The notes beneath the pieces were generated by a model. The model did not search any database, was not told the DNA's origin, and saw nothing but the letters and a program-made list of their open reading frames with translations. This document shows positions 43,656 to 51,931 of a stretch of 64,000 bases of DNA, one piece after another (position 1 is the stretch's first letter; the number at the start of each line of letters is the position of its first letter). Origin of the DNA: UBA4810 sp002479215. GTDB taxonomy: Bacteria > Desulfobacterota > Syntrophia > Syntrophales > Smithellaceae. The stretch is from NCBI GenBank assembly GCA_049514435.1, contig JBEKVB010000010.1, forward strand, positions 1 to 64,000, in the 5' to 3' direction. The translations under genes and the position numbers were made by a program.

Positions 43656-45359
43656 TTGGAATATCTAGTCTTAGCCCGAAAATTCCGCCCGCAGTCTTTT
43701 GAGGACGTCGCCGGTCAGGAACATGTCGTGAAAACTCTGAGAAACGCTATTGCCCAGGGTCGCGTTGCTCATGCGTTTCTTTTTAGCGGGCCGCGCGGCG
43801 TCGGCAAAACCTCGGTTGCGAGAATCCTGGCTAAATCGCTCAATTGCGAAAAAGGCCCGACGGCTATTCCCTGTAATGTCTGCTCCAATTGCCGCGGAAT
43901 TACCGATGGCTCTTCATTAGACGTGCGCGAAATTGACGGCGCTTCCAACCGCGGAATTGACGAAATTCGGGAGCTGCGGGAAAATGTCAAATTCGCTCCG
44001 GCGGCCTCCAGATACAAAATCTATATTATCGACGAAGTACACATGCTGACTCGCGAAGCTTTCAATGCGCTTTTGAAAACACTGGAAGAACCGCCGTCCC
44101 ATGTAATTTTTATTTTTGCGACAACCGAAAGCCACAAAGTTCCCGCCACCATACTTTCCCGTTGCCAATGTTATGATTTTCGTCGAATATCGCTGAAAGA
44201 AATAATCGCTAATCTGGGCAAGGTGGCCGCGGCGGAAGGAATTCAAATAAGTTTGGCCGCTCTTACCTGGATTGCCGAAGCAGGCGACGGGAGTATGCGC
44301 GACGCGCAAAGCATATTTGACCAAATCATTTCCTATGCCGGAACAAATATTAAAGATGCCGATGTGGAGGAAAACCTGGGGCTTACAGACCGGAAATATC
44401 TATTCGTCCTTTCCGAATCCGTTTTACAGCACAATGCGGGTGCTTGCCTGAATATCCTTGAAGAAGCATATTTAGCCGGTATCGACATGAAGCATTTTTA
44501 TCAAATGCTGCTCAAGCATTTCCGAAATTTGCTGTTGGTTAAAATTGCCGCCACTGCCAGTTCTTCTTTTGATATCGCGCCGGAAGAAATTGAAAAACTG
44601 AAAAAGCAGACCAAAGACGTATCACGTGAAACTTTACAGCGCCTGGCGGAAATTTTAATCGCCGAAGAAGAAAGTTTTCGCCGCAGTCAGGAGTCGCGGA
44701 TGAAATTGGAAACTGTATTGGTCAAAATGGCTTATCTGGAACCGATAATTCCCCTGGGTGAAATTATGGCTACAATTGAAGCTATCGAACAAAAACTTCG
44801 CCAGGGTTTGCCTGCAGCTGCCGGCAATATGGGACCGCAACTGGCAACAAATAAACAGGTAAAAGAAATACCTGCGGATTACGGTGCTAAAATCAATATT
44901 GCCGATGAAAAAAATAATGAGGATAGCTTGCTTAGTCAGAATAAGCCCACCGATGATCTGAAAACTCTTTCCGATAGTTTGAAGAAATTTATCAAAAAGG
45001 AAAACGCGATACTTGGAGCAAAAATCGAGTTCGCCGAAATTTTAAGTTACGAAAACAACTGCCTTACGCTGGGATTTCCTAAAGGCTATATATTTCTGGA
45101 AGATATTCAAGGAAAAAAGCAAAAGGACCACCTGGAGCAAATCGCCGGGAAATTTTTTCAGGCGAATGTGGCAATAAATATTGCCACCACCGAAGCTCAA
45201 AAAGTAAATACCAACGGCAACAATGGGCGCGACAAAACCAATAGTTTAAACGACATGAAACGTGAAGCGATAAACCATCCGCTTTTGCAGAAAGTTATGG
45301 ACGAATTTGCCGGCGCCGAAGTAATAGAAATTAAAGCACGGACAGATAAATCCCGTTAG
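43656..45359 (+). CDS. dnaX: DNA polymerase III subunits gamma and tau
   Basis: A 567-residue clamp-loader ATPase. Walker A is SGPRGVGKTSVA and Walker B region is YIIDEVHML; the zinc site is formed by Cys residues in LNCEKGPTAIPCNVCSNC, and the sensor region is TTESHKVPATILSRCQ. Domains I-III span ~1-370, with a Lys/Asn-rich tau-like tail after that. I do not see a convincing slippage site for making gamma. The start is TTG 43656, with AGGAG five bases upstream. It is followed by ybaB and recR, the classic order. Confidence 0.96.
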   Translation: MEYLVLARKFRPQSFEDVAGQEHVVKTLRNAIAQGRVAHAFLFSGPRGVGKTSVARILAKSLNCEKGPTAIPCNVCSNCRGITDGSSLDVREIDGASNRGIDEIRELRENVKFAPAASRYKIYIIDEVHMLTREAFNALLKTLEEPPSHVIFIFATTESHKVPATILSRCQCYDFRRISLKEIIANLGKVAAAEGIQISLAALTWIAEAGDGSMRDAQSIFDQIISYAGTNIKDADVEENLGLTDRKYLFVLSESVLQHNAGACLNILEEAYLAGIDMKHFYQMLLKHFRNLLLVKIAATASSSFDIAPEEIEKLKKQTKDVSRETLQRLAEILIAEEESFRRSQESRMKLETVLVKMAYLEPIIPLGEIMATIEAIEQKLRQGLPAAAGNMGPQLATNKQVKEIPADYGAKINIADEKNNEDSLLSQNKPTDDLKTLSDSLKKFIKKENAILGAKIEFAEILSYENNCLTLGFPKGYIFLEDIQGKKQKDHLEQIAGKFFQANVAINIATTEAQKVNTNGNNGRDKTNSLNDMKREAINHPLLQKVMDEFAGAEVIEIKARTDKSR

Positions 45360-45454
45360 AAATTCTCGGGAAAATATTTTAAAAGAGGCAATACCCATCG
45401 TAGAGCGAGATGTAATATTTCTAACGGGGTAAAAAACAGGGAGGACATAAAAGA

Positions 45455-45763
45455 GTGCAGAATTTCGGCAATATTATGAAACAAGCGAAGAAAATGCAGG
45501 AGCAGATCGGCCAGCTCCAACAGGAATTGGAAATGAAAACCATTGAGGCACAGGCCGGCGGCGGTATGGTGCGGGTTGTCGTGGACGGCAAGTTTAAAAT
45601 AGTTTCCATAAAAATTGAAAAGGAAGCAGTCAATCCCGAAGATATAGAAATGCTGCAAGATTTAATTTCCGCCGCGGTCAATGAAGGAATCCGCAAGGCA
45701 CAGGAAATGGCTTCCGCAGAAATGGCAAAAATCACGGGAGGACTGGGTATCCCCGGCATGTAG
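45455..45763 (+). CDS. ybaB: Nucleoid-associated protein YbaB/EbfC
   Basis: A 102-residue protein with an N-terminal helix (IMKQAKKMQEQIGQLQQELE), a central sheet (GGGMVRVVVDGKFKIVSIKI) and a C-terminal helix. The family forms dimers that bind DNA. The start is GTG 45455 with AGGGAGG upstream. It is flanked by dnaX and recR, as expected. The gap to recR holds a palindromic element with perfect 17-bp ends. Confidence 0.95.
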   Translation: MQNFGNIMKQAKKMQEQIGQLQQELEMKTIEAQAGGGMVRVVVDGKFKIVSIKIEKEAVNPEDIEMLQDLISAAVNEGIRKAQEMASAEMAKITGGLGIPGM

Positions 45764-45766
45764 GTT

Positions 45767-45892
45767 AATGACACCGCCAAAAGTCCATAAGCTGCGTTGC
45801 GCTTCATCTTTCGTCACTGCGACCTACGCAAAGGTAGGCCTCACTCCTCAAGATTCGTGCGCCTTGCTTCTGAAACTTTTGGCGGTGTCATT
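45767..45892. repeat. Palindromic element with perfect 17-bp terminal inverted repeats
   Basis: The ends AATGACACCGCCAAAAG and CTTTTGGCGGTGTCATT are exact inverses. The interior contains CCTACGCAAAGGTAGG, a central hairpin. It fills almost the whole gap between ybaB and recR. No transposase is encoded, so it is like a MITE or REP-type element. Confidence 0.9.
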
Positions 45893-45942
45893 CTGAATGT
45901 GATCGTTTAGCGACTTAATTAAGATTCTATTAGGCTGTATTT

Positions 45943-46542
45943 ATGAAAGCATACGCTCAACCCATAAAACGACTGATCGCCGAACTCGGAAAACTTCCCG
46001 GTATCGGCGAAAAAACAGCTGCCCGTCTGGCTAACTATATTTTACGCGCAACAGCGGACGACGTAAAGAAACTTGCGGAAAGCATCATTGAAGTCAAAAG
46101 AAAAATCAAACTCTGCCGGATTTGCTTAAACCTGACCGAGGGAGATGTTTGCCATATTTGTCACGATGTGACGAGGGATCATGGCGTGATTTGCGTTGTG
46201 GAAGAACCGGATGCCATGGCGGCAATTGAAGAGAGCGGAGGATTTCGAGGGGCTTATCATGTCTTGCACGGACATCTAGCGCCTCTGGACGGAATTGGCC
46301 CGGAAAATCTGCGGTTAACCGAACTTCTCCAACGAATTAACGGCGGCAAGATCAAAGAAGTGATTATCGCCACAAATCCCGATGTCCACGGCGAAGCGAC
46401 TGCTTTGCTGATTATCAGGATGCTCAAAGAAAAAAAAATTAAGGTAACGCGCATCGCTACGGGCGTACCGATGGGCGGTGACTTGAAATACATTGACAAG
46501 ATGACTATTTCCAAATCATTGGAATTCCGGCGCGGCATATGA
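45943..46542 (+). CDS. recR: Recombination protein RecR
   Basis: A 199-residue RecR with an N-terminal helix-hairpin-helix (LGKLPGIGEKTAARLANYIL), the four-Cys zinc finger (CRICLNLTEGDVCHIC) and a Toprim domain (VVEEPDAMAAIEESGGFRG; ATNPDVHGEAT). With RecO it loads RecA at gaps. The ybaB-recR pairing is standard. Its TGA stop at 46540-46542 shares its last base with the start of a palindromic element. Confidence 0.97.
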   Translation: MKAYAQPIKRLIAELGKLPGIGEKTAARLANYILRATADDVKKLAESIIEVKRKIKLCRICLNLTEGDVCHICHDVTRDHGVICVVEEPDAMAAIEESGGFRGAYHVLHGHLAPLDGIGPENLRLTELLQRINGGKIKEVIIATNPDVHGEATALLIIRMLKEKKIKVTRIATGVPMGGDLKYIDKMTISKSLEFRRGI

Positions 46543-46664
46543 TACCAATTTGCTTTCTTTGGCTAACTTTGTTGGCAGCGTCGTCGGTTTCCTCACCGTA
46601 TTAGTAATACGCCTGCGGAGCCTTCTCCTTGCCGCCTCGTTATCCTTTGAAAGCGAATTGGTAT
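46542..46664. repeat. Palindromic repeat (family 1), copy at the recR stop codon
   Basis: A 123-bp element with 16-bp terminal inverted repeats (ATACCAATTTGCTTTC / GAAAGCGAATTGGTAT, 15 of 16 pairing) and a central CGTATTAGTAATACG. It begins at the last base of the recR stop. Confidence 0.92.
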
Positions 46665-46697
46665 GATGATGGCAATGTTGCGCGTAGGAGGTGTTCG

Positions 46698-47141
46698 ATG
46701 CGATTAAATGTATTATTGTCTATATTGCTAATTTTTATATTTACTTTGGCTGCTAATAATGTACTTGCGGAAGAGAAAAGTTGTTCTGTAACTGAAGCCA
46801 TGGCAGCAGAAGAGGAAGCGAATTCTTTAAAAAGCTGGCAAGATATTTATAATTCCTACAAGAAATATAGTCACCGTGATGATGGTGCCATCGCTGAAGG
46901 TTATTCTAATTCAATTACCATATTGCTGGCAAACAACTGGGGATCATTGAAAGATTTAAAGAGACTTGTTAAAGTTGATAAAGATTCCTTAAAATTCATA
47001 TTGAGACATATTGACGCAACAAATGATTCTAAAGAAATTCGAAAAGTTTATGATAATGCAAGCCAACGCTGCCCTAAGGATTCTAGCAATCTGTGCTCAT
47101 TAATAAGAAAAGCAGCAGAAGATGCTCTGAAAGAATTATAG
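46698..47141 (+). CDS. Small exported protein of unknown function
   Basis: A 147-residue protein with a clear signal peptide (residues 1-24, ending NNVLAEE). The mature part is charged and mostly helical, with three Cys that could form disulfides. The start ATG 46698 has TAGGAGG upstream. An upstream in-frame start inside the palindromic repeat is not credible. I do not recognise the family. It stands alone between recR and the fumarase genes. Confidence 0.75.
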   Translation: MRLNVLLSILLIFIFTLAANNVLAEEKSCSVTEAMAAEEEANSLKSWQDIYNSYKKYSHRDDGAIAEGYSNSITILLANNWGSLKDLKRLVKVDKDSLKFILRHIDATNDSKEIRKVYDNASQRCPKDSSNLCSLIRKAAEDALKEL

Positions 47142-47235
47142 GAAATGTGGTTGTAACGTGTAGCCCAACAATAGTACACAAAGTCCCCAGCGCTGAAACC
47201 GTAATGGCATAGTGTCTTTGACGGATTTTAAATTT

Positions 47236-48114
47236 ATGAATATGGAAAAGAAAACGAAAAAAACAGCGAAAGTGCGGCAGATAGACTGTAAGCTAATTAC
47301 CACGACGGTAAAAAAACTATTTATCGAAGCCAATACTTCTCTGGGCAAGGACGTTATCGAAGCGTTACGCAAATCGCTCCCCCAAGAGGAATCGGCAACA
47401 GGCAAAGAGGTGCTGGTAAAAATAATGGAAAATGCGGATATTGCCTGCCGTAGTAAAATGCCTATGTGCCAGGATACAGGACTGGCGGTTGTCTTTCTCG
47501 AAATCGGCCAGGATGTTCATATTGTCGGCGGGAATCTACGGGAAGCAATTGACGAAGGTGTTCGGCAGGCCTACGCGGAGGGCTATTTACGAAAATCAGT
47601 TTGTGATCCGCTTACCAGAAAAAATACACAGGATAATACACCAGCGATAATTCATGTTGATATTGTCGCCGGCAACAGGCTGAAAATAATTGCCATGCCC
47701 AAAGGCGGAGGAAGTGAAAACATGAGCGCGGCGAAAATGCTTACACCCGCCGCGGGCAGCGATGGTATTAAGAAATTTGTTCTGGAAACGGTGGAGCAAG
47801 CGGGTGCCAATCCTTGTCCGCCCATTATGGTCGGAGTAGGCATCGGCGGCTCCCTGGAAGAAGCCTGCATCCTGGCCAAGAAGGCACTGTTAAGACCCGT
47901 GGGCGAAGCTAACAGTAAAGATGAGCGTTTGGTTCAAATGGAAAAAGAACTTTATACGGGCATTAACGATCTGGGTATTGGTCCGGGAGGACTCGGCGGA
48001 AGGGTCACGACGCTGGCGGTAAATGCCGAAATGATGCCCTGCCATATAGCCTCTCTGCCCGTAGCGGTAAACATTCAATGCCATGTGGCGAGGCATAAGG
48101 AAGTTATTCTCTAA
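47236..48114 (+). CDS. Fumarate hydratase class I, alpha subunit
   Basis: A ~292-residue protein matching the N-terminal (alpha) part of class I Fe-S fumarases and L-tartrate dehydratase. Cluster-ligand regions are visible: MPMCQDTGLAVVF, then NPCPPIMVGVGIGG, and MMPCHIAS near the end. It hydrates fumarate to malate with the beta subunit at 49225. Its start is uncertain among GTG 47212, ATG 47236 and ATG 47242. An unrelated exported-protein gene lies between the two subunit genes, which are normally adjacent. Confidence 0.9.
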   Translation: MNMEKKTKKTAKVRQIDCKLITTTVKKLFIEANTSLGKDVIEALRKSLPQEESATGKEVLVKIMENADIACRSKMPMCQDTGLAVVFLEIGQDVHIVGGNLREAIDEGVRQAYAEGYLRKSVCDPLTRKNTQDNTPAIIHVDIVAGNRLKIIAMPKGGGSENMSAAKMLTPAAGSDGIKKFVLETVEQAGANPCPPIMVGVGIGGSLEEACILAKKALLRPVGEANSKDERLVQMEKELYTGINDLGIGPGGLGGRVTTLAVNAEMMPCHIASLPVAVNIQCHVARHKEVIL

Positions 48115-48138
48115 GTAATGTCATTTAGGGGAATTATA

Positions 48139-49173
48139 ATGACGAGAAATCTTATTTTGATTAAGATGTTTAGAAATAATAGGGCGCTGTTCCTCATTTC
48201 GATCATAATCCTGTATGGGCTACTTTCCACCCAAGCTACTGCCGCGAGTTTTGATTGTAAGAAGGCTGCCAGTTGGGTGGAGAAAACTGTTTGCTCTAAT
48301 CCAGAACTCTCCAAACTCGATGAGGAACTGGCTAAGGCTTATCATGATGCCTTGGCCAGTTTATCTCCCGAAGGTCAGAAGGAAACTAAGCAATATCAGA
48401 AGCAATGGCTTAAAGACAGACAACCGTATTGTGAAACCAGATTGAAACTGAAAAACAGGCTTGATGATAACATTCAAAAATGTCTGAAAGAACTATATTC
48501 AGGCAGAAACGAACAGTTATTCTTCACTTTAAAAAAATTTCCCTACCGCGTATTTAGAAATGTTTATCTTCGCCATTGGGGAATTCTGAATTTTAAAGAA
48601 ATTGACGCACCGGATGAAATGGAAGACAAAAATATTAGCTATCTGCAGATTGAAAATCCGTGTGATGAAAATGAGAAATTATGGAACAAGGTTGTTTTGA
48701 AAAAAGCACATGATGATTTTAAAATTGACTACGATAATGTGGAATATACCGTTAATTTTAGTAACAAACATTTAATTTCTCTTCAAATATTATCATATAT
48801 GCATGGCGGCTCACATGGACTGAGGGGATTTGAATCTTTCTCCTGGGTGTTGAATGCCAAAAGGAAATTAAAAGCGTCAGATTTATTCGATAATAAAACT
48901 AATTGGCGCAAAGAACTTACAGCATTAGTATTTAAGGATCTAAAAGAAAATGAAGAAGACTTTGATGAACTTATGATTAAACCGTCTGCAATTATGGATA
49001 TTGTAACCTCCGCCGATAACTGGTCAATTTCGGAAGATGGACTAGGTATTCAATTTGGTGAATACCTCTCGGGTCTAGGACCTTACACCGCAGGCGCACC
49101 ATTAATTATAATAGATTGGAAGACTCTCGATCCTTACCTCAGCAAAAATGGTCATTCTCTAATCTCTGATTGA
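48139..49173 (+). CDS. Exported LprI/DUF3298-like protein inserted between fumarase subunit genes
   Basis: A ~344-residue protein with an N-terminal signal anchor (residues ~12-35). It continues with an LprI-type domain (ASFDCKKAASWVEKTVCS, then LSKLDEELAKAYHDAL, two to three Cys) and a C-terminal DUF3298-like beta-rich domain (SYMHGGSHGLRGFESF, IQFGEYLSGLGPYTAG). LprI-type domains include lysozyme-inhibitor-like proteins; the role here is not shown. ATG 48139 with AGGGG seven bases upstream is preferred over ATG 48118. It is more AT-rich than the fumarase genes on both sides, suggesting a later insertion into their operon. Confidence 0.82.
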   Translation: MTRNLILIKMFRNNRALFLISIIILYGLLSTQATAASFDCKKAASWVEKTVCSNPELSKLDEELAKAYHDALASLSPEGQKETKQYQKQWLKDRQPYCETRLKLKNRLDDNIQKCLKELYSGRNEQLFFTLKKFPYRVFRNVYLRHWGILNFKEIDAPDEMEDKNISYLQIENPCDENEKLWNKVVLKKAHDDFKIDYDNVEYTVNFSNKHLISLQILSYMHGGSHGLRGFESFSWVLNAKRKLKASDLFDNKTNWRKELTALVFKDLKENEEDFDELMIKPSAIMDIVTSADNWSISEDGLGIQFGEYLSGLGPYTAGAPLIIIDWKTLDPYLSKNGHSLISD

Positions 49174-49224
49174 ATACATAGAAATAGAGAAGTTTATATT
49201 TGATGTAAAGAAGGAAGATTAAAT

Positions 49225-49785
49225 TTGGAAACACCACGAAAAATTAAAACACCTCTAACTGAAGAAGTTATCGCTTCACTTCATGCCGGAGATATGGTCT
49301 TGATCAGCGGCGAGGTTTACACGGCACGAGACGTCGCGCATCGTCGCCTCTATGAAGCGTTGCTGAAAGGCGAAGCTCTGCCTATTGATTTACCGAAAAG
49401 TGTTATATTTTACGCGGCTCCTACACCCACTCCGCCGGGTAAGGCCATCGGTTCAATCGGCCCAACAACAAGTTACCGAATGGATTTCTTCACTCCGAAG
49501 CTAATCGAAAACGGTCTTAAGGGAATGATCGGCAAGGGCAGCCGTTCGCCGGAAGTTATTGCAGCGTTGCAGAAATACGGAGCTGTTTATTTTGGCGCCA
49601 TCGGCGGCATTGCGGCTCTTTCTGCCCGATGTGTTCAAAAAGCCGAGCTTATCGCCTACGAAGACCTTGGCCCTGAAGCCATCAGAAAGTTGATCATCGT
49701 TGATTTTCCGGCAATTGTCATTAATGACACTTTGGGAAATGATTTATATGCCCAAGCGCAGAAAAAATGGCGCGTAAATCGTTAG
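49225..49785 (+). CDS. Fumarate hydratase class I, beta subunit
   Basis: A 186-residue protein matching the C-terminal (beta) part of class I fumarase/tartrate dehydratase, with HAGDMVLISGEVYTARD, FYAAPTPTPPGKAIGSIGPT and GAIGGIAALSA. It completes the enzyme with the alpha subunit at 47236. The start is TTG 49225 with AAGGAAG upstream. It is followed by a promoter and the por operon. Confidence 0.93.
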   Translation: METPRKIKTPLTEEVIASLHAGDMVLISGEVYTARDVAHRRLYEALLKGEALPIDLPKSVIFYAAPTPTPPGKAIGSIGPTTSYRMDFFTPKLIENGLKGMIGKGSRSPEVIAALQKYGAVYFGAIGGIAALSARCVQKAELIAYEDLGPEAIRKLIIVDFPAIVINDTLGNDLYAQAQKKWRVNR

Positions 49786-49813
49786 CCTTTTAAAAATTAT
49801 ATGGCGAAAATAG

Positions 49814-49842
49814 TTGACATAAAAATTCAAATATAATAGAAA
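49814..49842 (+). promoter_or_regulatory. Probable promoter of the por-nuo operon
   Basis: A -35 box TTGACA (49814-49819) and a -10 box TAGAAA (49837-49842, four of six) are spaced by 17 bases. An exact TATAAT lies at 49832-49837, but its spacing of 12 is too short. The porG start is at 49891. Confidence 0.5.
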
Positions 49843-49890
49843 AGCGCCTCACTTTACTTCGTAACAATTAATCCGGCAGGAGAGATTACA

Positions 49891-50439
49891 ATGATAGAAG
49901 TTAGATGGCATGGCAGGGGTGGCCAGGGTGCGGTAACATCGGTGGAATTGCTTGCAGTGGCGGCCATTAGCGCGGGCAAGTACGCTCAAGGCTTTCCCAG
50001 TTTCGGCCCGGAAAGAAGAGGAGCGCCTGTTGCTGCTTTCAGCCGTATAGATGATAAAAAAATCAAGGTACGTTCCGGCATTTATCAACCGGACGTGGTT
50101 GTAGTGCTGGATTCCAGTTTGGTCGGCATGGTAAACGTAACTGAAGGTTTGAAGCCTAACGGCATATTGATTGTCAATACGCCAAAATCACCGGAGGAAA
50201 TGAAAAAAGAACTTAATTTCAGCGGGACGACTGCAACTGTCGACGCGACAGGCATAGCGCGCAAGGAAATGGGAGTGCCCATTGCCAATACAACAATGAT
50301 TGGCGCTTTATTAAAGATGATCGGCATAATGGACCTTGATGCAATGAAGGAGTCGGTGGAGCATAGGTTCGGTAGGATTGCGCAAAAAAATTTAACCGCC
50401 ATGAAAAGGGCTTACGAAGAAATTAAAATCAGTAATTAG
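49891..50439 (+). CDS. porG: Pyruvate:ferredoxin oxidoreductase, gamma subunit
   Basis: A 182-residue gamma subunit of the 2-oxoacid:ferredoxin oxidoreductase family, with the N-terminal EVRWHGRGGQGAVTSVELL motif and FPSFGPERRGAPVAAFSRI. It is the first of four genes in order gamma-delta-alpha-beta, the arrangement of the four-subunit enzyme that oxidises pyruvate to acetyl-CoA and CO2, or runs in reverse. The type of 2-oxoacid is inferred from the alpha and beta sequences. Confidence 0.93.
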   Translation: MIEVRWHGRGGQGAVTSVELLAVAAISAGKYAQGFPSFGPERRGAPVAAFSRIDDKKIKVRSGIYQPDVVVVLDSSLVGMVNVTEGLKPNGILIVNTPKSPEEMKKELNFSGTTATVDATGIARKEMGVPIANTTMIGALLKMIGIMDLDAMKESVEHRFGRIAQKNLTAMKRAYEEIKISN

Positions 50440-50458
50440 AAATTGAGGTGTTAAGATC

Positions 50459-50749
50459 ATGACAAAGAAAAAAGGGCCTGATACCTGGCAGGAAATAACT
50501 ACGGGATGCGTCGTTTTCCAACCGGGCAGCGCCAGTGAATATCATACGGGAAGTTGGCGGGCGCAAAGGCCGGTTTGGAATAATCAAAAATGCATCAAGT
50601 GCGGCATTTGTTATATCTTTTGTCCAGAAGGATGCATTCAGCAAAGCGAAGATGGATTTTTCCAGGCCAATATGGACTATTGTAAGGGATGCGGCATTTG
50701 TGCTCACGAATGCTGGCCGAGGGCAATAGCAATGACGGAGGAGGGATAA
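50459..50749 (+). CDS. porD: Pyruvate:ferredoxin oxidoreductase, delta (ferredoxin-like) subunit
   Basis: A 96-residue ferredoxin-type subunit with two 4Fe-4S motifs, CIKCGICYIFCPEGC and CKGCGICAHECWP, that passes electrons from the TPP-bound intermediate to the external acceptor. The ~45 N-terminal residues include TTGCVVFQPGSASEY, as in PorD. Its stop is four bases before the porA start. Confidence 0.95.
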   Translation: MTKKKGPDTWQEITTGCVVFQPGSASEYHTGSWRAQRPVWNNQKCIKCGICYIFCPEGCIQQSEDGFFQANMDYCKGCGICAHECWPRAIAMTEEG

Positions 50750-50752
50750 GGC

Positions 50753-51931
50753 ATGGCTAAACGCGCGGGAATGGAAGTGGCAATGGCCGTGGCCGAAGCC
50801 GTGGGACAGTGTAATATTGACATGGCGGCTGTTTATCCCATTACGCCCCAATCGCATATTGCGGAACATCTTTCCGAACTGATAGCGGACGGAAAAGTGG
50901 ATGCGGAATTCGTCACGGTGGAATCCGAACATTCGGCAATGAGCGCGGTTATCGGCGCTTCAGGCACCGGCGCGCGAGTATATACGGCAACAAGCTCTCA
51001 AGGCTTGATGTTAATGCATGAACTTTTGCCCATTGCTTCGGCCATGAGGCTGCCGATAGTGATGGGAATTGCGAACCGCGCGGTTTCTGGCCCTTTAAAT
51101 ATATTAAATGATCATTCCGACATTATGCCGCAGCGCGATTCCGGCTGGATTTCTATCTTTGTGGAAAACGGCCAGGAAGCGATTGATTTGTCGATACAGG
51201 CATTCAAGATTGCCGAGCATAAAGATGTATTACTGCCGGTATGCATAAATATCGACGGATTCCAGTTGACGCACATGGTGGAGCCGGTCGAATTTCCCGA
51301 GCAGGAATTGGTGGATAAATTTTTGCCGCCGCGTGAGCCCTATGCGACGCTTCATCCCGGTAAACCGGTTACTATGGGCGCTTTCGCCATGTCGGATTAC
51401 TATCCGGAAATGATGAAAGCAAAAAATGAAGCTATAAAAAATTCCAAAAAGACAATTCTTGCCGTCTGGGAAGAATGGGCAAAAATATTTGGCCGTGCTT
51501 ACAAGCCGGTGGAAACATATAAAGCCGAAGGCGCGGAGATTTTACTTTTGACGATGGGGTCGATGGGCGAAACAGCGGAAGTGGCGATCGATGAGCTTCG
51601 TGCCCAAGGAAAATCAGTCGGTTTGGTAAAACTCAGACTTTGGCGGCCATTCCCGTTTGAGGAGTTGAAAGAAGCGGTGAAGGAAGCGAAGAAATTAATT
51701 GTTATCGACCGAGCTGTTTCTTTCGGCGGGCCGGGTGGACCGGTTTTCTCGGAAATAAAGTCTGCCCTTTATCATGAAGAGGCGCGTCCGATGATATGCA
51801 ATTACATTATCGGATTGGGCGGCCGCGACGTAGCTGTAACAGACTTTACCGGAATGATTACAAGAGTCCTCCGGGAAGACTCGAAAAAGATAGCGGACAC
51901 CTGTGAATTTTGGGGAGTAAGAGAACGATGA
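50753..51931 (+). CDS. porA: Pyruvate:ferredoxin oxidoreductase, alpha subunit
   Basis: A 392-residue alpha subunit. Signatures are AAVYPITPQSHIAEHLSE, EFVTVESEHSAMSAVIGASGTG, and TATSSQGLMLMHELLPIASA, which form the pyrimidine half of the TPP site. The C-terminal part has SFGGPGGPVFSEIKSAL. It overlaps porB by four bases (ATGA), implying translational coupling. Confidence 0.95.
   Translation: MAKRAGMEVAMAVAEAVGQCNIDMAAVYPITPQSHIAEHLSELIADGKVDAEFVTVESEHSAMSAVIGASGTGARVYTATSSQGLMLMHELLPIASAMRLPIVMGIANRAVSGPLNILNDHSDIMPQRDSGWISIFVENGQEAIDLSIQAFKIAEHKDVLLPVCINIDGFQLTHMVEPVEFPEQELVDKFLPPREPYATLHPGKPVTMGAFAMSDYYPEMMKAKNEAIKNSKKTILAVWEEWAKIFGRAYKPVETYKAEGAEILLLTMGSMGETAEVAIDELRAQGKSVGLVKLRLWRPFPFEELKEAVKEAKKLIVIDRAVSFGGPGGPVFSEIKSALYHEEARPMICNYIIGLGGRDVAVTDFTGMITRVLREDSKKIADTCEFWGVRER

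Noticed and set aside
46629..46697. Longer N-terminus for the small exported protein
   Set aside because: It would start inside the palindromic repeat; ATG 46698 has a strong TAGGAGG site and leads directly into a signal peptide.
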